From Chitinophagaceae bacterium (GTDB taxonomy: Bacteria > Bacteroidota > Bacteroidia > Chitinophagales > Chitinophagaceae), in the NCBI GenBank assembly GCA_016722465.1, contig JADKJC010000013.1:868001-932000 (forward strand): a stretch of 64,000 nucleotides of DNA, in the 5' to 3' direction. The position numbers were made by a program, and so were the translations under genes. This document shows positions 21,301 through 32,326 of the stretch, one piece after another (positions within the stretch are counted from its first letter, which is position 1; each line of letters begins with the position of its first letter). The notes beneath the pieces are model-generated. The model had not been told where the DNA came from and searched no databases. It saw only the letters and a program-made list of their open reading frames with translations.

Positions 21301-21999
21301 GACCTGTGCAATGCCATCCGGGCCATTGATCCCGTGCGGCCTATCATTACAGATCTTAACTGGGATGTAAATGGTGAAAAACGATTACAATTTTATAAAC
21401 GGTATGTACCACAGATCAATAAATACATGCTCACTGCAACAGCTAAAAACAAACCCGGCTTAAAGCAACCATTAACGGCACAAACAGCCTGGGGCAAAGT
21501 TCCTGTTGAGCTATGGGATTCCTTGACGACAATTAAAAAAGCTGGCTTTATCCCTGCATGGCAGGATATTGAAAATACCGATTTCATTACACTCAATGGC
21601 CTGCTTGACCTGGAAGGAAGACATAAACATTTATTCAGGAAAGTGGTAAATACCTGGACCAGTAATAAAGTCAGCAGCTCCCCTATTCCTGACATCAAAA
21701 TATTAAGGCCCGCAAAAACCACCCGGGAAAACATCTCACTTTCATACAACGTGATGATCAGGAAAGACAGTACCCAATGGAGCTTATTCAAGGAACAGAT
21801 CCAGGGGCTTCATTTTGAATGGTACCTGGTAAGGGTTGACCAGTATGGCAATACGATGTTTATTAAGAAGGCTGGTGAAGGAAGCTCCATCACTCTTCCA
21901 ATACCTAAGGAACCGCAATATTATGAACTGATAGTAGAAGCTGTTTTAGGTAAAGACATCAGGGTGGCAAGATCAACTTTAAACACGCCGCTAGAATAA
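18337..21999 (+). CDS. processive GT2 glycan synthase fused to GH26-like and GH2-like barrels
   Basis: 1,220 residues, intact. Two N-terminal membrane helices (about 21-63) lead into a cytoplasmic GT2 domain with CCDEADD (120-126), DPDH (170-173), SED (259-261, the TED equivalent) and QQLKW (297-301, the QxxRW equivalent), all hallmarks of cellulose-synthase-like processive enzymes. Several more helices (about 325-540) form the export channel and put the rest outside. Next is a GH26-like barrel (about 560-830) with VWVWSHWN, YFPGRKYVDW and the putative catalytic Glu residues in NLSFEGN and MITEAGT. Last is a GH2-like barrel (about 880-1100) where the acid/base motif reads AWNLGSD instead of NE, suggesting lost catalysis, followed by a C-terminal beta domain. 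Synthesis and periplasmic handling of one polysaccharide thus sit in one chain. Sugar and linkage unknown; no c-di-GMP PilZ domain is visible. Confidence 0.82.
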   Translation: MNFKSAPIQPPTKKEKIALRAMIFIGFFSVGFFLYTMFQHNNIGYKPLYVLLMITMGYYCLKYMHEWYHYFSISVTAKPQATKIYTIDVLTTYCAGEPQDMLEETLTAIQKMTYPHTAWCCDEADDPNVKAMCQRLGVRHITRTIKVNAKAGNINNALKQATGELCLVMDPDHIPAPDFLDAVVGYFEDPKVGYVQIVQGYYNQQESLVAKGAAQQTYQFYGPMMMCMNTYGTVQAIGANCTFRRSALDSIGGHAAGLSEDMPTAMQMHAKGWKSIYMPSILTRGLVPATLSSYYKQQLKWSRGTWELLMVTYPKLFTKFTWRQRLHYFLLPFHYLCGIIFFINFLIPVISLVTGYIPLKMDIIAFLLASLPMLAMSVFIRHFVQKWVAEETERGFHIVGGILQIGAWWVHSIGFIYTILRKKVPYIPTPKNDNDPLPLALNIPNIFIAGVSLGAIIYGFTNNYNPYTVFMAALASMQIFFMIFIFSISGYTNNDSKVSSLAKKIRRNTWLIVQTHGFLRKYSVILAVLVVTGFIFGYRKMQELPTFLPKPLPDLEVFYKGVFEPADSNGHIAVTNVLNENKNAAIIGFSIDGSTTIASDSLQAVYKNKAVPVITWKPFKNNAGIAAVDDGLMQDVATGKHDEQLHVFAKQLAALGKPAFINLSFEGNIKDTLDKLQPQLFILAWQHIHDVFYSAGADKAVWVWSHWNAATVQDYFPGRKYVDWLGAKALDNNIQTNSTDKQGFYSAYYPYHRLPLFKSGLPVMITEAGTLAANKTLWWKVAENNIDTAFNEIKSVIAVNDAVGYLQSGARFMAGNTNTLFQQLAGNNFEKDITGSSLPEAIASTNQYILPDTLRGIVYDKGYFWFRNRHTMSRKTIEYDISEIKKIGVNTVERTLPGFYDEIIDKVLRKNSIKQIARFVTLIGAEELDDKVILEKEKQKILAVVKNNLGKTNIIAWNLGSDVLFNLENQTFKPGNFYYRNKYVTWLSDLCNAIRAIDPVRPIITDLNWDVNGEKRLQFYKRYVPQINKYMLTATAKNKPGLKQPLTAQTAWGKVPVELWDSLTTIKKAGFIPAWQDIENTDFITLNGLLDLEGRHKHLFRKVVNTWTSNKVSSSPIPDIKILRPAKTTRENISLSYNVMIRKDSTQWSLFKEQIQGLHFEWYLVRVDQYGNTMFIKKAGEGSSITLPIPKEPQYYELIVEAVLGKDIRVARSTLNTPLE

Positions 22000-22026
22000 A
22001 TAATGTTGCACAAATGATTATTGATG

Positions 22027-22056
22027 AAAATTGCCCTGTTTGTTCAGGGCAATTTT
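22027..22056 (+). terminator. intrinsic terminator of the GT2 operon
   Basis: A perfect 12-bp stem AAAATTGCCCTG / CAGGGCAATTTT with a TTTGTT loop, followed by GTTTCTTTT, 27 bases after the synthase stop. Confidence 0.88.
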
Positions 22057-22135
22057 GTTTCTTTTAAGAACTGGCATTTATAAATTTCATCCCATCTCCT
22101 TACCTTGCCGCCAATTTATAAAACGCTCCTGATAA

Positions 22136-22600
22136 ATGAACCCTGCAAATAATATCCGCTATACAGTTCTGTACCTTTTTGCAACTGCCATACTGCTCAG
22201 CTGCAGTACGCCAAAAGCACTCGAATACCGTGACTTTAAAAACTTCACCATTGAAAAACTGGGCTTTGCCAGCTCATATATAAAAATGGACATGGTATAT
22301 TTTAACCCCAATGATTACGGGCTTCAGTTAAAAAGAACCGATCTTGATATTTTTATCAATGATGTTTACCTTGGGCATACAGCACAGGAGTATCAAATAA
22401 CCATTCCCAGGAAAGATACTTTTGCCATTCCACTCAAAATTGAAGTAGATATGAAAAACCTTTTAAAGAACGGGGTAAACCTGTTGTTTTTAAATGAAGT
22501 AACCGTAAAGGTTACTGGTTCAGTAAAAGTAGGGAAGGCAAATGTATTCATGGGTTTCCCAGTAAAATACGAAGGCAGGCAGGTATTTACCATGTTCTGA
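22136..22600 (+). CDS. LEA14-like (WHy domain) lipoprotein
   Basis: 154 residues. Signal with lipobox AILLSC at about residue 23, so the mature protein is a lipoprotein in the envelope. The rest is one immunoglobulin-like WHy/LEA type 2 domain: alternating strands with the typical VYFNPNDYGLQLKRTDLDIFINDVYLG pattern (split here: NPNDYGLQLKRTDLDIF) and a closing VKVTGSVKVGKA strand. These domains occur in stress-related proteins and in small envelope lipoproteins of Bacteroidota; the molecular role is unknown. The gene has its own terminators on both sides. Confidence 0.78.
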   Translation: MNPANNIRYTVLYLFATAILLSCSTPKALEYRDFKNFTIEKLGFASSYIKMDMVYFNPNDYGLQLKRTDLDIFINDVYLGHTAQEYQITIPRKDTFAIPLKIEVDMKNLLKNGVNLLFLNEVTVKVTGSVKVGKANVFMGFPVKYEGRQVFTMF

Positions 22601-22612
22601 CAACAAAGCAAG

Positions 22613-22638
22613 ATGGCTGCCTTTGTTAAGGCAGCCAT
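22613..22638. terminator. hairpin between convergent genes
   Basis: A perfect 11-bp stem ATGGCTGCCTT / AAGGCAGCCAT with a TGTT loop lies between the stops at 22600 and 22663. There is no clear U tract on either side, so it may end transcription only weakly or protect 3' ends. Confidence 0.5.
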
Positions 22639-22662
22639 CAGCAAAGCATCTTATCAAAAATA

Positions 22663-25600
22663 TTATTGTTTTATAAAACGCAGTGTGCTGCTGTTTCCAG
22701 CTGCATTGGTTACCGTGATGTTGTAGTAACCCGCTGCCAGCTTACTGCAGTCAACATTCAACAGGCTACTGCCGGCTGCTATTGCATCACTACTGCGTTG
22801 TAAAACACGCCCTGCCATATCAGTGATACGTGTTTTAATTGAAGTAGCCTCACTGCTGCTGATACTCAACGAAGCCTGGCTGCTTACAACTGAAGGATAA
22901 ATACCTGCTGCAGCAAAGCCTTTCTGGTTGCTGCTGATAAGCACCACTGGCGAATAACTTACTTTACCATCAATATCAGTCATCTTTAAACGATAGTAAT
23001 TGTACCCTGCAAGCGGTTGAGCATCTGTAAAATCAAACGGTTGGCTGCACCTTGCCTGTGTGGCATTGATGCTACCGATACTGCTGAAGTTACGGGTATC
23101 TGCTGCCCTTTCAATTTCCATGGTGAGGCTGGCACTGGTACAGGTTAATTTCCAGTTAAGCAGGTTGCGGCTGCCATTCTTTTGTCCACGCATATATTCC
23201 AATTTCACCGGAATCACATTTAGCTGTGTAGAAGACAATGTAAATGGACTGAAAACAGCCACTCCATTAGCGGTGATACTACCGTTGGAGGTGGTGCTGC
23301 CAGGTGCAACGGTTCCACCCACATCATCCCAATCTGCCCCATCATAATGCGCTACTCTTAACAGTGCCGGGTTGTTTACCTGGCTGCCGGCATCCTGCCA
23401 GCTAAATGTAAGATTAGCGGTAGCAGGAGAGGTGGCCTGGTCAACTGTCCAGTATTCAAACTTAGATATATTATAAGTTGGGAAATTAGACAGGGTAACA
23501 GGATCTATGCTGTAGGAGCCATAAGGCTTAAAGAAATAACTAACAGTATAACTATTGGTACCACCTGCTGTAACCGCTACCGTTACCGGTGCATATTTAT
23601 TGGCGCTGCCCACCGGATAAGTAGTGGTGCCTGCAGTTGTACGCTTTATTTTTCCATCCACATAAGCAGTTACTGAACCGCCGGTAACAACACCTCCATT
23701 GGGTATATCAATCAACCCGTCAGTGTTGGGATTTACAACTATTTTACCCTTGTTAAGCAACAGGTTTTGTACAATAACGGTATCGTAAAGGTTAACTGTA
23801 TCTTTTGCAAAAGCAGCATCAAAATTAATGTTTAGTGTATTGAGTGAAGCGCCTGATACAAACCTCAGGTTACCTGCATTGCCGGTACCTGCATTTTTAT
23901 TAATGTTAATGATACCGCCATTACTGTTCAATGAACCTGAAGCAGAGGAGGTAACGAAAGAGCCTGCATTTAAATTTACAGTGTTGTTGGCAATATCAAG
24001 TGTTGTTGTATTACCGCCGCCCTGATTCATCTGCAAACCACCGCCTGCACCCGTTCCCAACGTAAGTGTGGTACTGGCGCCCAATGTAATAACATCGGTA
24101 GTGGTAGTAGAATCCCTTTGTACCCGGAATAAGGCAAACTCAGTGCCGTTGCCATTAAAAGCCTGGGCACCTGAGTTACCATTAAATGCAATGGTAACCC
24201 GGCCTGCATCGCTGGCATCAAAAACACTTGGGTTAATGCAATTAATATCCCCAAATACATTCAGTTTTGACACTGAAGTGGTAGCACCGTTAAACCGTAT
24301 AACACCATCCATTATAAAATTACCTCTTACAGCGGTAGTTCCTGTTGAAAGATACTTTAACCCATCGGTGAGTTTTAAGTTGTAATAAGAAAGTGCCGGT
24401 ATACGAACGGTGTCTGCACTGGTAGTTCCTGGTTCTGCAAAATCAACAGTAGACCCAATATCCATCAGGTTGATGAATGGCTTTCGGTTATTCTGAATAA
24501 CAAGTGTGCCATTATTGAGGATATCAACTCTTGTTGCAAAAGTTACAGAGTCTGCATCTGGCAGTACTGTAAATGATATCGGGTTAACGCCATCCCCCAC
24601 TACAATCCTTGAAGTGTTTCCGGTGGAACTTGCATCCCAGACACCGGTATAATTTGCATTCGTTTGATTAATGATATTGAAGAACTGGTAAGGATCATTA
24701 AATGAAGCAGGGCTTGCGCCACTACCATTTGTTGCAGTGCTCCAGGTGCCCAATACATTCAAACCAAGATTTGCTTTTGTATTATAATAATTTTGATAAA
24801 CGCCGCCATTCACTGGTACATTCACCGTGTTGGCTCCACCTCCACTATTTGTAACGACATCGCTGAATACGCCCTGTAGAGCGCCAGAAACAATTCGAAC
24901 ATAGATAACAGTAGCAGCAAGCACACCTCCACTATAAGGCAGCGCTAACGATGTATTAAAAGGTCCGCCGCTGCTAAGTGAAATTTGCAAACCTGCACCG
25001 GAACCTACCAGGATATTACCACTTGCCGGTGAAAGGGTTGATCCAGTTAAAGTGTAAGAACTTACTGCAGATGGGGAGCCCACCGTAGAAGTAATATTTA
25101 ATGCACCTGGCTGGGCAAACAACACCGGCGTAGCAGCACCACAGGTACTGAAAGGCGAACTGCTGTTCCTTGGATTGGCGGCCGTGCCGGTAAAATCAGC
25201 GGCATTGTTATTGCCATCCTGACAACCATTGCTGGCACGCATTACACTGCTGGTATTACCACCCGATGTTGGAGCGGCGGCAGCACCTTCAAAACAGTTG
25301 GCAGAGCCATAACCTACAAAATCAACAATAGCCGCATTGGGAGGGCAACTGGTGATCGCCAAAGTATCGTTGCTCAATGCAACCTTACCATTAGTGCCGC
25401 TCATATTGATAGCACCACTGGCATCTTCTGTTGGCAATGCTGAACCAACAGCGCCACCACTAGTCAATTTTACAAGGTAGTACTGGCCGGGTTGCAGGCT
25501 AAAGTTAGTTAGCTTAACCACCTGCCAGGAAGTACCGGTAGCACTTGCATACTGTACACTCCAGTTATTGAGTGATACAGCACTGGAAGTGGGTTGAATA

Positions 25601-25742
25601 ATTCAACATAGTCGTTTTGAAAAGCAGCGGCACTGTTACCGCCACCACCATACACCTGGCTGATGACCACTGTAGTGCCGACCTGGCTTTTGGCAGCAAA
25701 CAATACAAGGCTGCATAAAAGTGTAGTAAAAAATTTTCTCAT
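22663..25742 (-). CDS. lamin-tail-domain surface protein with T9SS type A sorting domain, one frameshift
   Basis: About 1,027 residues once the G run at 25591-25593 gains a base. Start at 25742 gives the signal MRKFFTTLLCSLVLFAAKSQ. The N-terminal domain (about 22-150: VVISQVYGGGGNSAAAFQND, YVELFNP, ..W..VQYAS..) is a lamin-tail (LTD) fold common at the start of secreted Bacteroidota proteins. The middle is a long, Asn/Thr/Gly-rich beta-solenoid-like region. The last 90 residues (GIYPSVVSSQASLSISSSEA... ending TLRFIKQ) are a type A T9SS C-terminal sorting domain. It is therefore a cell-surface or released protein; no catalytic domain is evident. A -7 promoter box lies just upstream. Confidence 0.82.
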
Positions 25743-25763
25743 TGTTCGTGTGTTTTGTACCTG

Positions 25764-25771
25764 CAAAAGTA
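25764..25771 (-). promoter_or_regulatory. -7 promoter element for the lamin-tail gene
   Basis: TACTTTTG on the minus strand, 22 bases before the start codon at 25742, matching TAnnTTTG exactly. No -33 TTTG is found at normal spacing. Confidence 0.45.
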
Positions 25772-26075
25772 TGAGAATTAAGCAGTTTATAGCAGTATTG
25801 AGCTTTTTAATTTTGAGTTAAGCCCTAATATTTCAACTGATAAAATACCAGTGTTTTTTTCCCAGCAGTTAATTGGCTGTGTTTTTCTAATCAATAACTG
25901 CTGTAGTGAATGAAAATTTAAAGCCATTGTTTGGCATGAATCAAAAAAATAATGCAGGAAACCATGGCAGCTATATTCAATAACAGCATTAAAACAAAAA
26001 TTCAATAGCCATAATTTCCAATACATTTATTCTATACATTCGCAACAATTTATTTTTTAACCTAAAAACAACAAC
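25772..26075. other. divergent intergenic region, nothing further seen
   Basis: About 300 AT-rich bases between the lamin-tail gene and the lipoprotein gene. Promoters for both are expected here; only the box at 25764-25771 is convincing. Confidence 0.4.
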
Positions 26076-26616
26076 ATGAAAAGACATTTTCTTCAAGTGG
26101 CATTATTTGCCTTTGTCACACTCTTTGCTCTTTCCTGCAAAAAATCATCTACCAGCAACAACGGTACTTACTTTGTAAAGATTAAAAAGAATGGCACCTG
26201 GATCAGCTTTGCCACCACAGCTGGCGAACTAGGCCCCGATGGCTTTAATGCAGCGTACACTGATTTTGGTGTAAGTGCCATCACTACTTCCGGAACTGAA
26301 CGTTTTGACCTCACAGTGCAGATCAATGGAACCAACTTTGCAACAGGAACCTACCACAGTTCAACTATTGTTTCCCATCCCCTATATCAACATCAGCTAT
26401 ACTTACCAGCCCAATGCCACCGCCACGCCTGAGCTTTATATGATTGAAAGTGTTGATGGCAGGCCGGAATCTGCCTATACAGTAAACGTTACCGAAATTA
26501 CCGCTACTACATTAAGAGGAACATTTACAGGAAACTACCTCACTGACAATTTCAGTGGCAGCGGAACTGTAGCGGAAGTAACAGAAGGTGAGTTTTATGT
26601 AAAACGTGCCCGTTGA
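26076..26616 (+). CDS. small lipoprotein of unknown function, one frameshift
   Basis: About 180 residues when the C run near 26376-26379 is shortened by one base. MKRHFLQVALFAFVTLFALSC ends in a lipobox, then KKSSTSNNGTYFVKIKKNG. The mature part is a beta-rich domain of a type often found in Bacteroidota lipoproteins (FKIKKNGTW-like opening, GSGTV..VTEGEFYVKRAR at the end). It resembles the DUF6252-type group, but I cannot confirm that without a search. It has its own terminator. Confidence 0.65.
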
Positions 26617-26634
26617 TATTAAGCAATAGTATTG

Positions 26635-26668
26635 AAAAAAGGCGTTGGCAGTCACCAGCGCCTTTTTT
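26635..26668 (+). terminator. intrinsic terminator after the small lipoprotein gene
   Basis: Stem AAAAAAGGCG / CGCCTTTTTT extended by a G-T pair and TGG / CCA, with a CAGTCA loop; the T run serves the plus strand. Confidence 0.85.
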
Positions 26669-26759
26669 ATGAATGGTTGAGCTTGAAAACGGCGGCACAG
26701 AAAACAACCGCCATCTAATTATATTTGCCTGAGGCTGCATTAATATTCAACACTTCTAA

Positions 26760-27316
26760 ATGATCAACAACAGCAATCACCATATCCTTGAAACAGAAAG
26801 ACTATTTACTCCGTGAGTTCACACTGAATGATACCCCATTTATCATCGAACTGGTCAACAGTCCAGGTGGTTGCAATTTATTGGAGACAGGAATATACAT
26901 ACCCATGAAGATGCAAAAAAATATTTGCAGAACGGGCCAATGAAAAGTTATTCCGAAAATGGATTTGGGCTTTCAATGGTATTGCTTAAAAATGAAAATA
27001 TCCCGATCGGAATGTGTGGCATTATTAAAAGAGATGGCCTGGCAAATCCAGACATCGGGTTTGCCTTTTACCGGCATTTACAGGAATGGGGTACGCTGTT
27101 GAAATAGCTGCTGCCACCATGAAGTTTGCTAAAGAACAATTACAATTGCCTGTGATCGCTGCTATCACGGATCCTGCCAATATCAACTCCATAAAACTGC
27201 TGGAAAATATCGGGATGGAACTGGTAAAATCATTTCGTTTCCCGGTACAGAAAAAAGTATTGTTATTATACCGCAACCAAACTTTCATCATCGAATTAGT
27301 TATTGAGGATGATTGA
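26760..27316 (+). CDS. GNAT-family N-acetyltransferase (RimJ/RimL type), several frameshifts
   Basis: Three frames join into one protein of about 185 residues: MINNSNHHILETERL, then LLREFTLNDTPFIIELVNSP, then RWLQFIGDRNIHTHEDAKKY, and after a short T run near 27066, FLPAFTGMGYAVEIAAATMK. This is the full layout of RimJ/RimL-like acetyltransferases: the ETERL...LREF start, the FIGDRNI segment, the acetyl-CoA-binding GMGYA turn and the NINSIKLLENIGM asparagine motif near the end. It would acetylate an amino group using acetyl-CoA; the substrate is unknown. All breaks are single-base and lie where sequence errors cluster. Confidence 0.72.
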
Positions 27317-27409
27317 TATTGCTAACTCATTACATACCTGGCTGGAATTATCCTTATGGAAATCTGCCATGAACTGGTTAATTTTATACATCACTTAAAA
27401 CTCAATTTT

Positions 27410-27710
27410 ATGACTGCAACGATTGAAATAATCAACAACGAACAACAGCAGCGTTTTGAAACCAACCTTGACGATGCCATTGCATTTATAAGAATACCGC
27501 TGGCTGAAAGGCGACATGGTACTGATGCATACCTATGTACCTGAAACACATGAAGGCAAGGGCATAGCAGGATCGATGGCAAAGTTTGTACTGGAATATG
27601 CAAAAAACAGCAATCTTAAACTGATCGTTTACTGCCCTTATGTGGCGGCTTATTTAAAAAGGCACCCGGAATACAACGAACTGGTGGATGAGAATTACCG
27701 GAAAGCATAA
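27410..27710 (+). CDS. YjdJ/COG2388-type small acetyltransferase, one frameshift
   Basis: About 99 residues, the usual size for this short GNAT group. Removing one A near 27488-27490 joins TNLDDAIAFIEYRWLKGDMV with LMHTYVPETHEGKGIAGSMA. The family marks are the E-Y-R strand, HTYVPETHEGKGIAGSMAKF (acetyl-CoA loop), and the closing CPYVAAYLKRHPEYNELV, which is diagnostic. The substrate of this group is not known. Confidence 0.78.
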
Positions 27711-28019
27711 GATGCGGCAAAAAACCAATAAATAAAAACTACCTAAACACGAATCATTACTAATACAGATTGGTAAATATCTGACATAGCATCTGTTCTA
27801 AATATTACTACCGGAAAACACCTCTATTTTGTGGTTAAACTCATCGGCATATCCCTGCAATGTGCCATGCCCGCTGTTGTGTATATATCCACCAATTTGC
27901 ATGGCTTATTATTGCCATCATAATTGGAGGATTTTGTGCTGTAGCAGAAAATGAGAAAATCAACAACAAAAAATCTGTTTTTCATAAAAGCAGATTGTAA
28001 TAAGTCTTTCAATTGTAAA
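27711..28019. other. intergenic, no gene seen
   Basis: About 300 AT-rich bases between convergent genes. Short frames here lack coding character, and I find no clear terminator. Confidence 0.4.
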
Positions 28020-28518
28020 TTATTTTACTTGGTAACTGGCAATTATTGCATCTACAGTTTTAATATACTGCCTGTAACGGGTAGCTTCACAGGTAAAAGT
28101 AAGGATGTGCTTGCCTTGCCTTTACAATGTAATATTGTTTCCACTGCAGCTTCTTGCCAAACTGAACACCTTTAAATACCATGTACCAACTGTCCCGGCC
28201 AGCAAAACTCCCTTTTTATTTTCCAGCACCACAAACTGTTTTATTTTCTGCGGCAGGGTACCCTTTTGAAAACGCTGCATACTGTTTGGCATCATAACCG
28301 GAGATATCATTGATGACCATGTTCAGGTTTTCCACAAAATTGTCGATAAGGCCGGAATCAGCCGGGGCTTTAATGGTGAATTGCCTGGCATCTGCACCTG
28401 GTTCCACCAACCAGCTATCAGGATATTTAATGTCATAACCAGCTTTGGAGAGGGTATTTGTTTGGGCTACAGCCAGCAAAGAAACAAAGCAAAACGCAAT
28501 GGACACTATCAGTTTCAT
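28020..28518 (-). CDS. PsbP-like exported protein, at least three frameshifts
   Basis: About 165 residues when reconstructed. Signal MKLIVSIAFCFVSLLAVAQT, then SKAGYDIKYPDSWLVEPGAD, NVNMVINDISG-like and AAFSKGTLPQKIKQFVVLEN segments. The end is restored as LKGVQFGKKLQWKQYYIVK, AHILTFTCEATRYRQYI and TVDAIIASYQVK with the stop at 28020. This order (IxYPxxW; INDISG; QYYIVK; LTFTCE) matches the PsbP/DUF1795-like small exported proteins of Bacteroidota. The breaks lie in short A runs and in one duplicated GCA stretch near 28110. Function unknown; probably periplasmic. Confidence 0.68.
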
Positions 28519-28790
28519 TGTATTTGAATTAGGTGAGTGAAGTTAATGGAAAAAACGAAGTGTTCTCCTGGCGCTTTTAGCACTTTGCGTTTATCATCGT
28601 TTTATTTCTTCGCTAAAAAAATATATCTTGCAGCAAATTTACCGCTATCAGCACTTTATTAAATATAGCATCAGTACTACGCAGCAACCTTGATTTGCTG
28701 AATCATTAAGCGATCTGCTGTATCCCCACAGCTGGATAGTTTCTTTATACAACTGTTTTTGTTTTGATGCCACTGCGATCACCTGCAGTT
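28519..28790. other. divergent intergenic region, nothing identified
   Basis: About 270 bases between the PsbP-like gene and rocD. It should contain promoters for both; I see none that fits the consensus well. Confidence 0.35.
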
Positions 28791-28825
28791 GTTTTCAATT
28801 TCCAACGTTCACTTTTCAATTAACT
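28791..28825. repeat. heptamer repeat next to the rocD start
   Basis: Units GTTTTCA, ATTTCCA, ACGTTCA, CTTTTCA, ATTAACT, ending three bases before the rocD ATG. Same 7-bp period as the other copies, with a different A/T-rich unit. Confidence 0.6.
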
Positions 28826-28828
28826 TAA

Positions 28829-30050
<1,222 letters not shown>

Positions 30051-30118
30051 ATTTTAGGGGTTGGATCATCCGCCGCCAAACAGATGACTCAACCGTAACC
30101 TGAAACCTCACAACCAAT

Positions 30119-30823
30119 ATGGACACTCACCTGCATCACGACCACAAGGAAGATCATCTGCAAAGCTCGGATATGCTTAGAGACATTGTTATCGGTATGG
30201 CCGATGGGCTTACCGTTCCTTTTGCGTTAGCAGCCGGGCTAAGCGGCGCCGTTAGCAGCAGCAATATCATTGTCATTGCCGGTATTGCAGAGATATGTGC
30301 CGGCAGTATTGCGATGGGGCTCGGCGGCTACCTTGCCGGCAAAACAGAACAGGACCATTATGCCAGTGAAGTAAAAAGAGAATACTACGAAGTGGAGAAC
30401 CTGCGCCACCGGGAAATAGAGGAGACTAAAGAATTTTTGCCAATATTGGTTTAAGCCCTGAACTCCAGGAAAAGCAACTGCAGAAATTTCTCAGGACAAA
30501 ACCGCTGGTGGATTTTATGATGAAGTATGAACTGGGACTGAAAAGCCTGATCCTAAAAGGCTACCAAGAGTGCCCTGAATATTGGCCTCTCTTATATTGC
30601 CGGCGGCATCATTCCGCTAAGCCCATATTTCTTTATTACTGACTCTGTGGAAGCTTTAAAAATCTCTGTGATTGCCACCCTGGTTTGCCTGTTTGTTTTT
30701 GGTTATTTTAAAAGCAAGATCACCGGCATCAATCCATGGATGGGTGCATTAAGAGTGATGATGATCGGTGCACTGGCTGCTGCTGCTGCATTTGGGGTAG
30801 CTAAATTGTTTGAAGGAAATTAA
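30119..30823 (+). CDS. VIT1/CCC1-family iron or manganese transporter, frameshifted
   Basis: About 235 residues after three one-base corrections (T run near 30435-30439; missing G near 30539 and 30560). The His-rich lead HLHHDHKEDHLQ is followed by DIVIGMADGLTVPFALAAGL, the signature first helix of VIT proteins, then AGSIAMGLGGYLAGKTEQDH and a Glu/Arg-rich metal-binding helical insert with EREYYEVENLR-type residues. The C-terminal half, LSYIAGGIIPLSPYFF and GALAAAAAFGVAKLFEGN, completes five membrane helices. The family moves Fe(II) or Mn(II) across membranes. The gene is 68 bases after rocD and could share its transcript. Confidence 0.8.
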
Positions 30824-30890
30824 ATTCTTTTATCTTTAATTCAAACCTATTTGTTTTCTTTGAATAAATTGGTTGTAAACTTTTTGTGAT

Positions 30891-32227
30891 ATGTTAAATA
30901 AATATGCAGTGATATTTATTGCCATCCTGTTTTCATTAATAAGGATTGCTGAAGCTAAAAGATTTTCCTTCTAAAACTCCTGCCGGTGTTATTGCTGATT
31001 TCACCTTTTCGCCGGATACCATCTATACCGCATTGGTTACTTTTGCTTAACTGCAGCAAGCACTGTATACCCCATTCTAAACCGGTGGAATTGGGGAGAT
31101 GCCAGCGACTCTGTAAATACCGGAGCCAATACAATTACCCATACCTATTATTCGCCCGGAATCTACCAGGTTAGATTGATAGTGGAAAATACAAATAATG
31201 AACGGGATACGGTATTAAAAACTTACTGGTACTGGAAGTGCCGTTTAACAATTTAACTGCTGATTTTTCTTACTCCCCCACTACAATTTATGAAGGCAAT
31301 AACGTACAGTTTACAGATATGTCCGCCATCAGCACCGGCACCATTGATTCCTGGCTATGGAGCATAGATGGCGGTTTCACTTTTTATACCGGCCAAAATT
31401 TTACTTACACTTTTACCAATGCAGGTAATTATACAATACTGCATAAAGTTATCAGCAGCCTTGGGGATATAGATACCATTTCTAAATTGATTACTGTATT
31501 ACCTGCCTCAGCACCCATTGCAAAATTTTCTGCGCCAGATAGTATTTACATTTCCGCTTCCGTTCAGTTTATCAATACCTCTTCTTCTTCAGGGATCATC
31601 GTGGCTTTTAGCTGGGACTTTGGAGATGGCATGCAGGGTAGTTTTTTACAAAACCCTGTACATACCTATGCACTTGCGGGTGTGTATGCAGTAAGATTAA
31701 TTGTTATTGACAACCTTGGGCAGGGTGATACTGTTACGAAAATGATCAGGGTGCTGCCGCCTGCCGGTGTACAAATAAAAGCACTTTGCCCTGCAGTTGA
31801 CAGCACACAGCTGTTCTGTTATTTTCCAGGCGCAAATTATCAATGGCAGTTAAGTACCGACAGTGGCATTACTTTCAGCAATATTTCTGATAATACCTAT
31901 TATATTGGCAGTAACGAAAGATTTATCCAACTAAAAAACATCCCTTCTTCATGGGCAGGTTATCAATACCGTTGTATTGCCGGCAGCAATATTGATGTTA
32001 TTTATAAAATCGTTTTCACCAACCTGTTTACAGGTAACGGCGACAATACATGGGAAAATCCAGCCAACTGGAATTGCGGTAACCTTCCGGATGCGAATAC
32101 AGATATTGTGATACCGGCGGGAAGTACTGTTGTATTAAATTCGAATGCATCCTGCAGAACCATTACAGTAAGCCCCGGTGCCAGTTTCACAATTAACCCC
32201 GGCTTTACGCTTACCATAACACATTAA
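30891..32227 (+). CDS. exported PKD protein with C-terminal GNGxW module, frameshifted
   Basis: Start MLNKYAVIFIAILFSLIRIA (signal). About 445 residues after correcting an extra A near 30960 and other breaks at about 31045 and 31225. Three PKD-like units are seen, the clearest with FSWDFGDGMQGSFL. An Ig-like segment follows (ALCPAVDSTQLFCYFPGANY). The last 70 residues (LFTGNGDNTWENPANWNCGN to TLTITH) form a module shared with the proteins ending at 38841 and 58389. There is no T9SS sorting domain after it. Probably a surface protein; partner unknown. Confidence 0.72.
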
Positions 32228-32326
32228 TCCCCTGAAATTTACCATTTAAAATTTTTAATTACGGCTACTTTCATAAAGGCTTATTTTTAAAACACCAGGA
32301 ATAATATTTACTGAAGTGTATTAACC

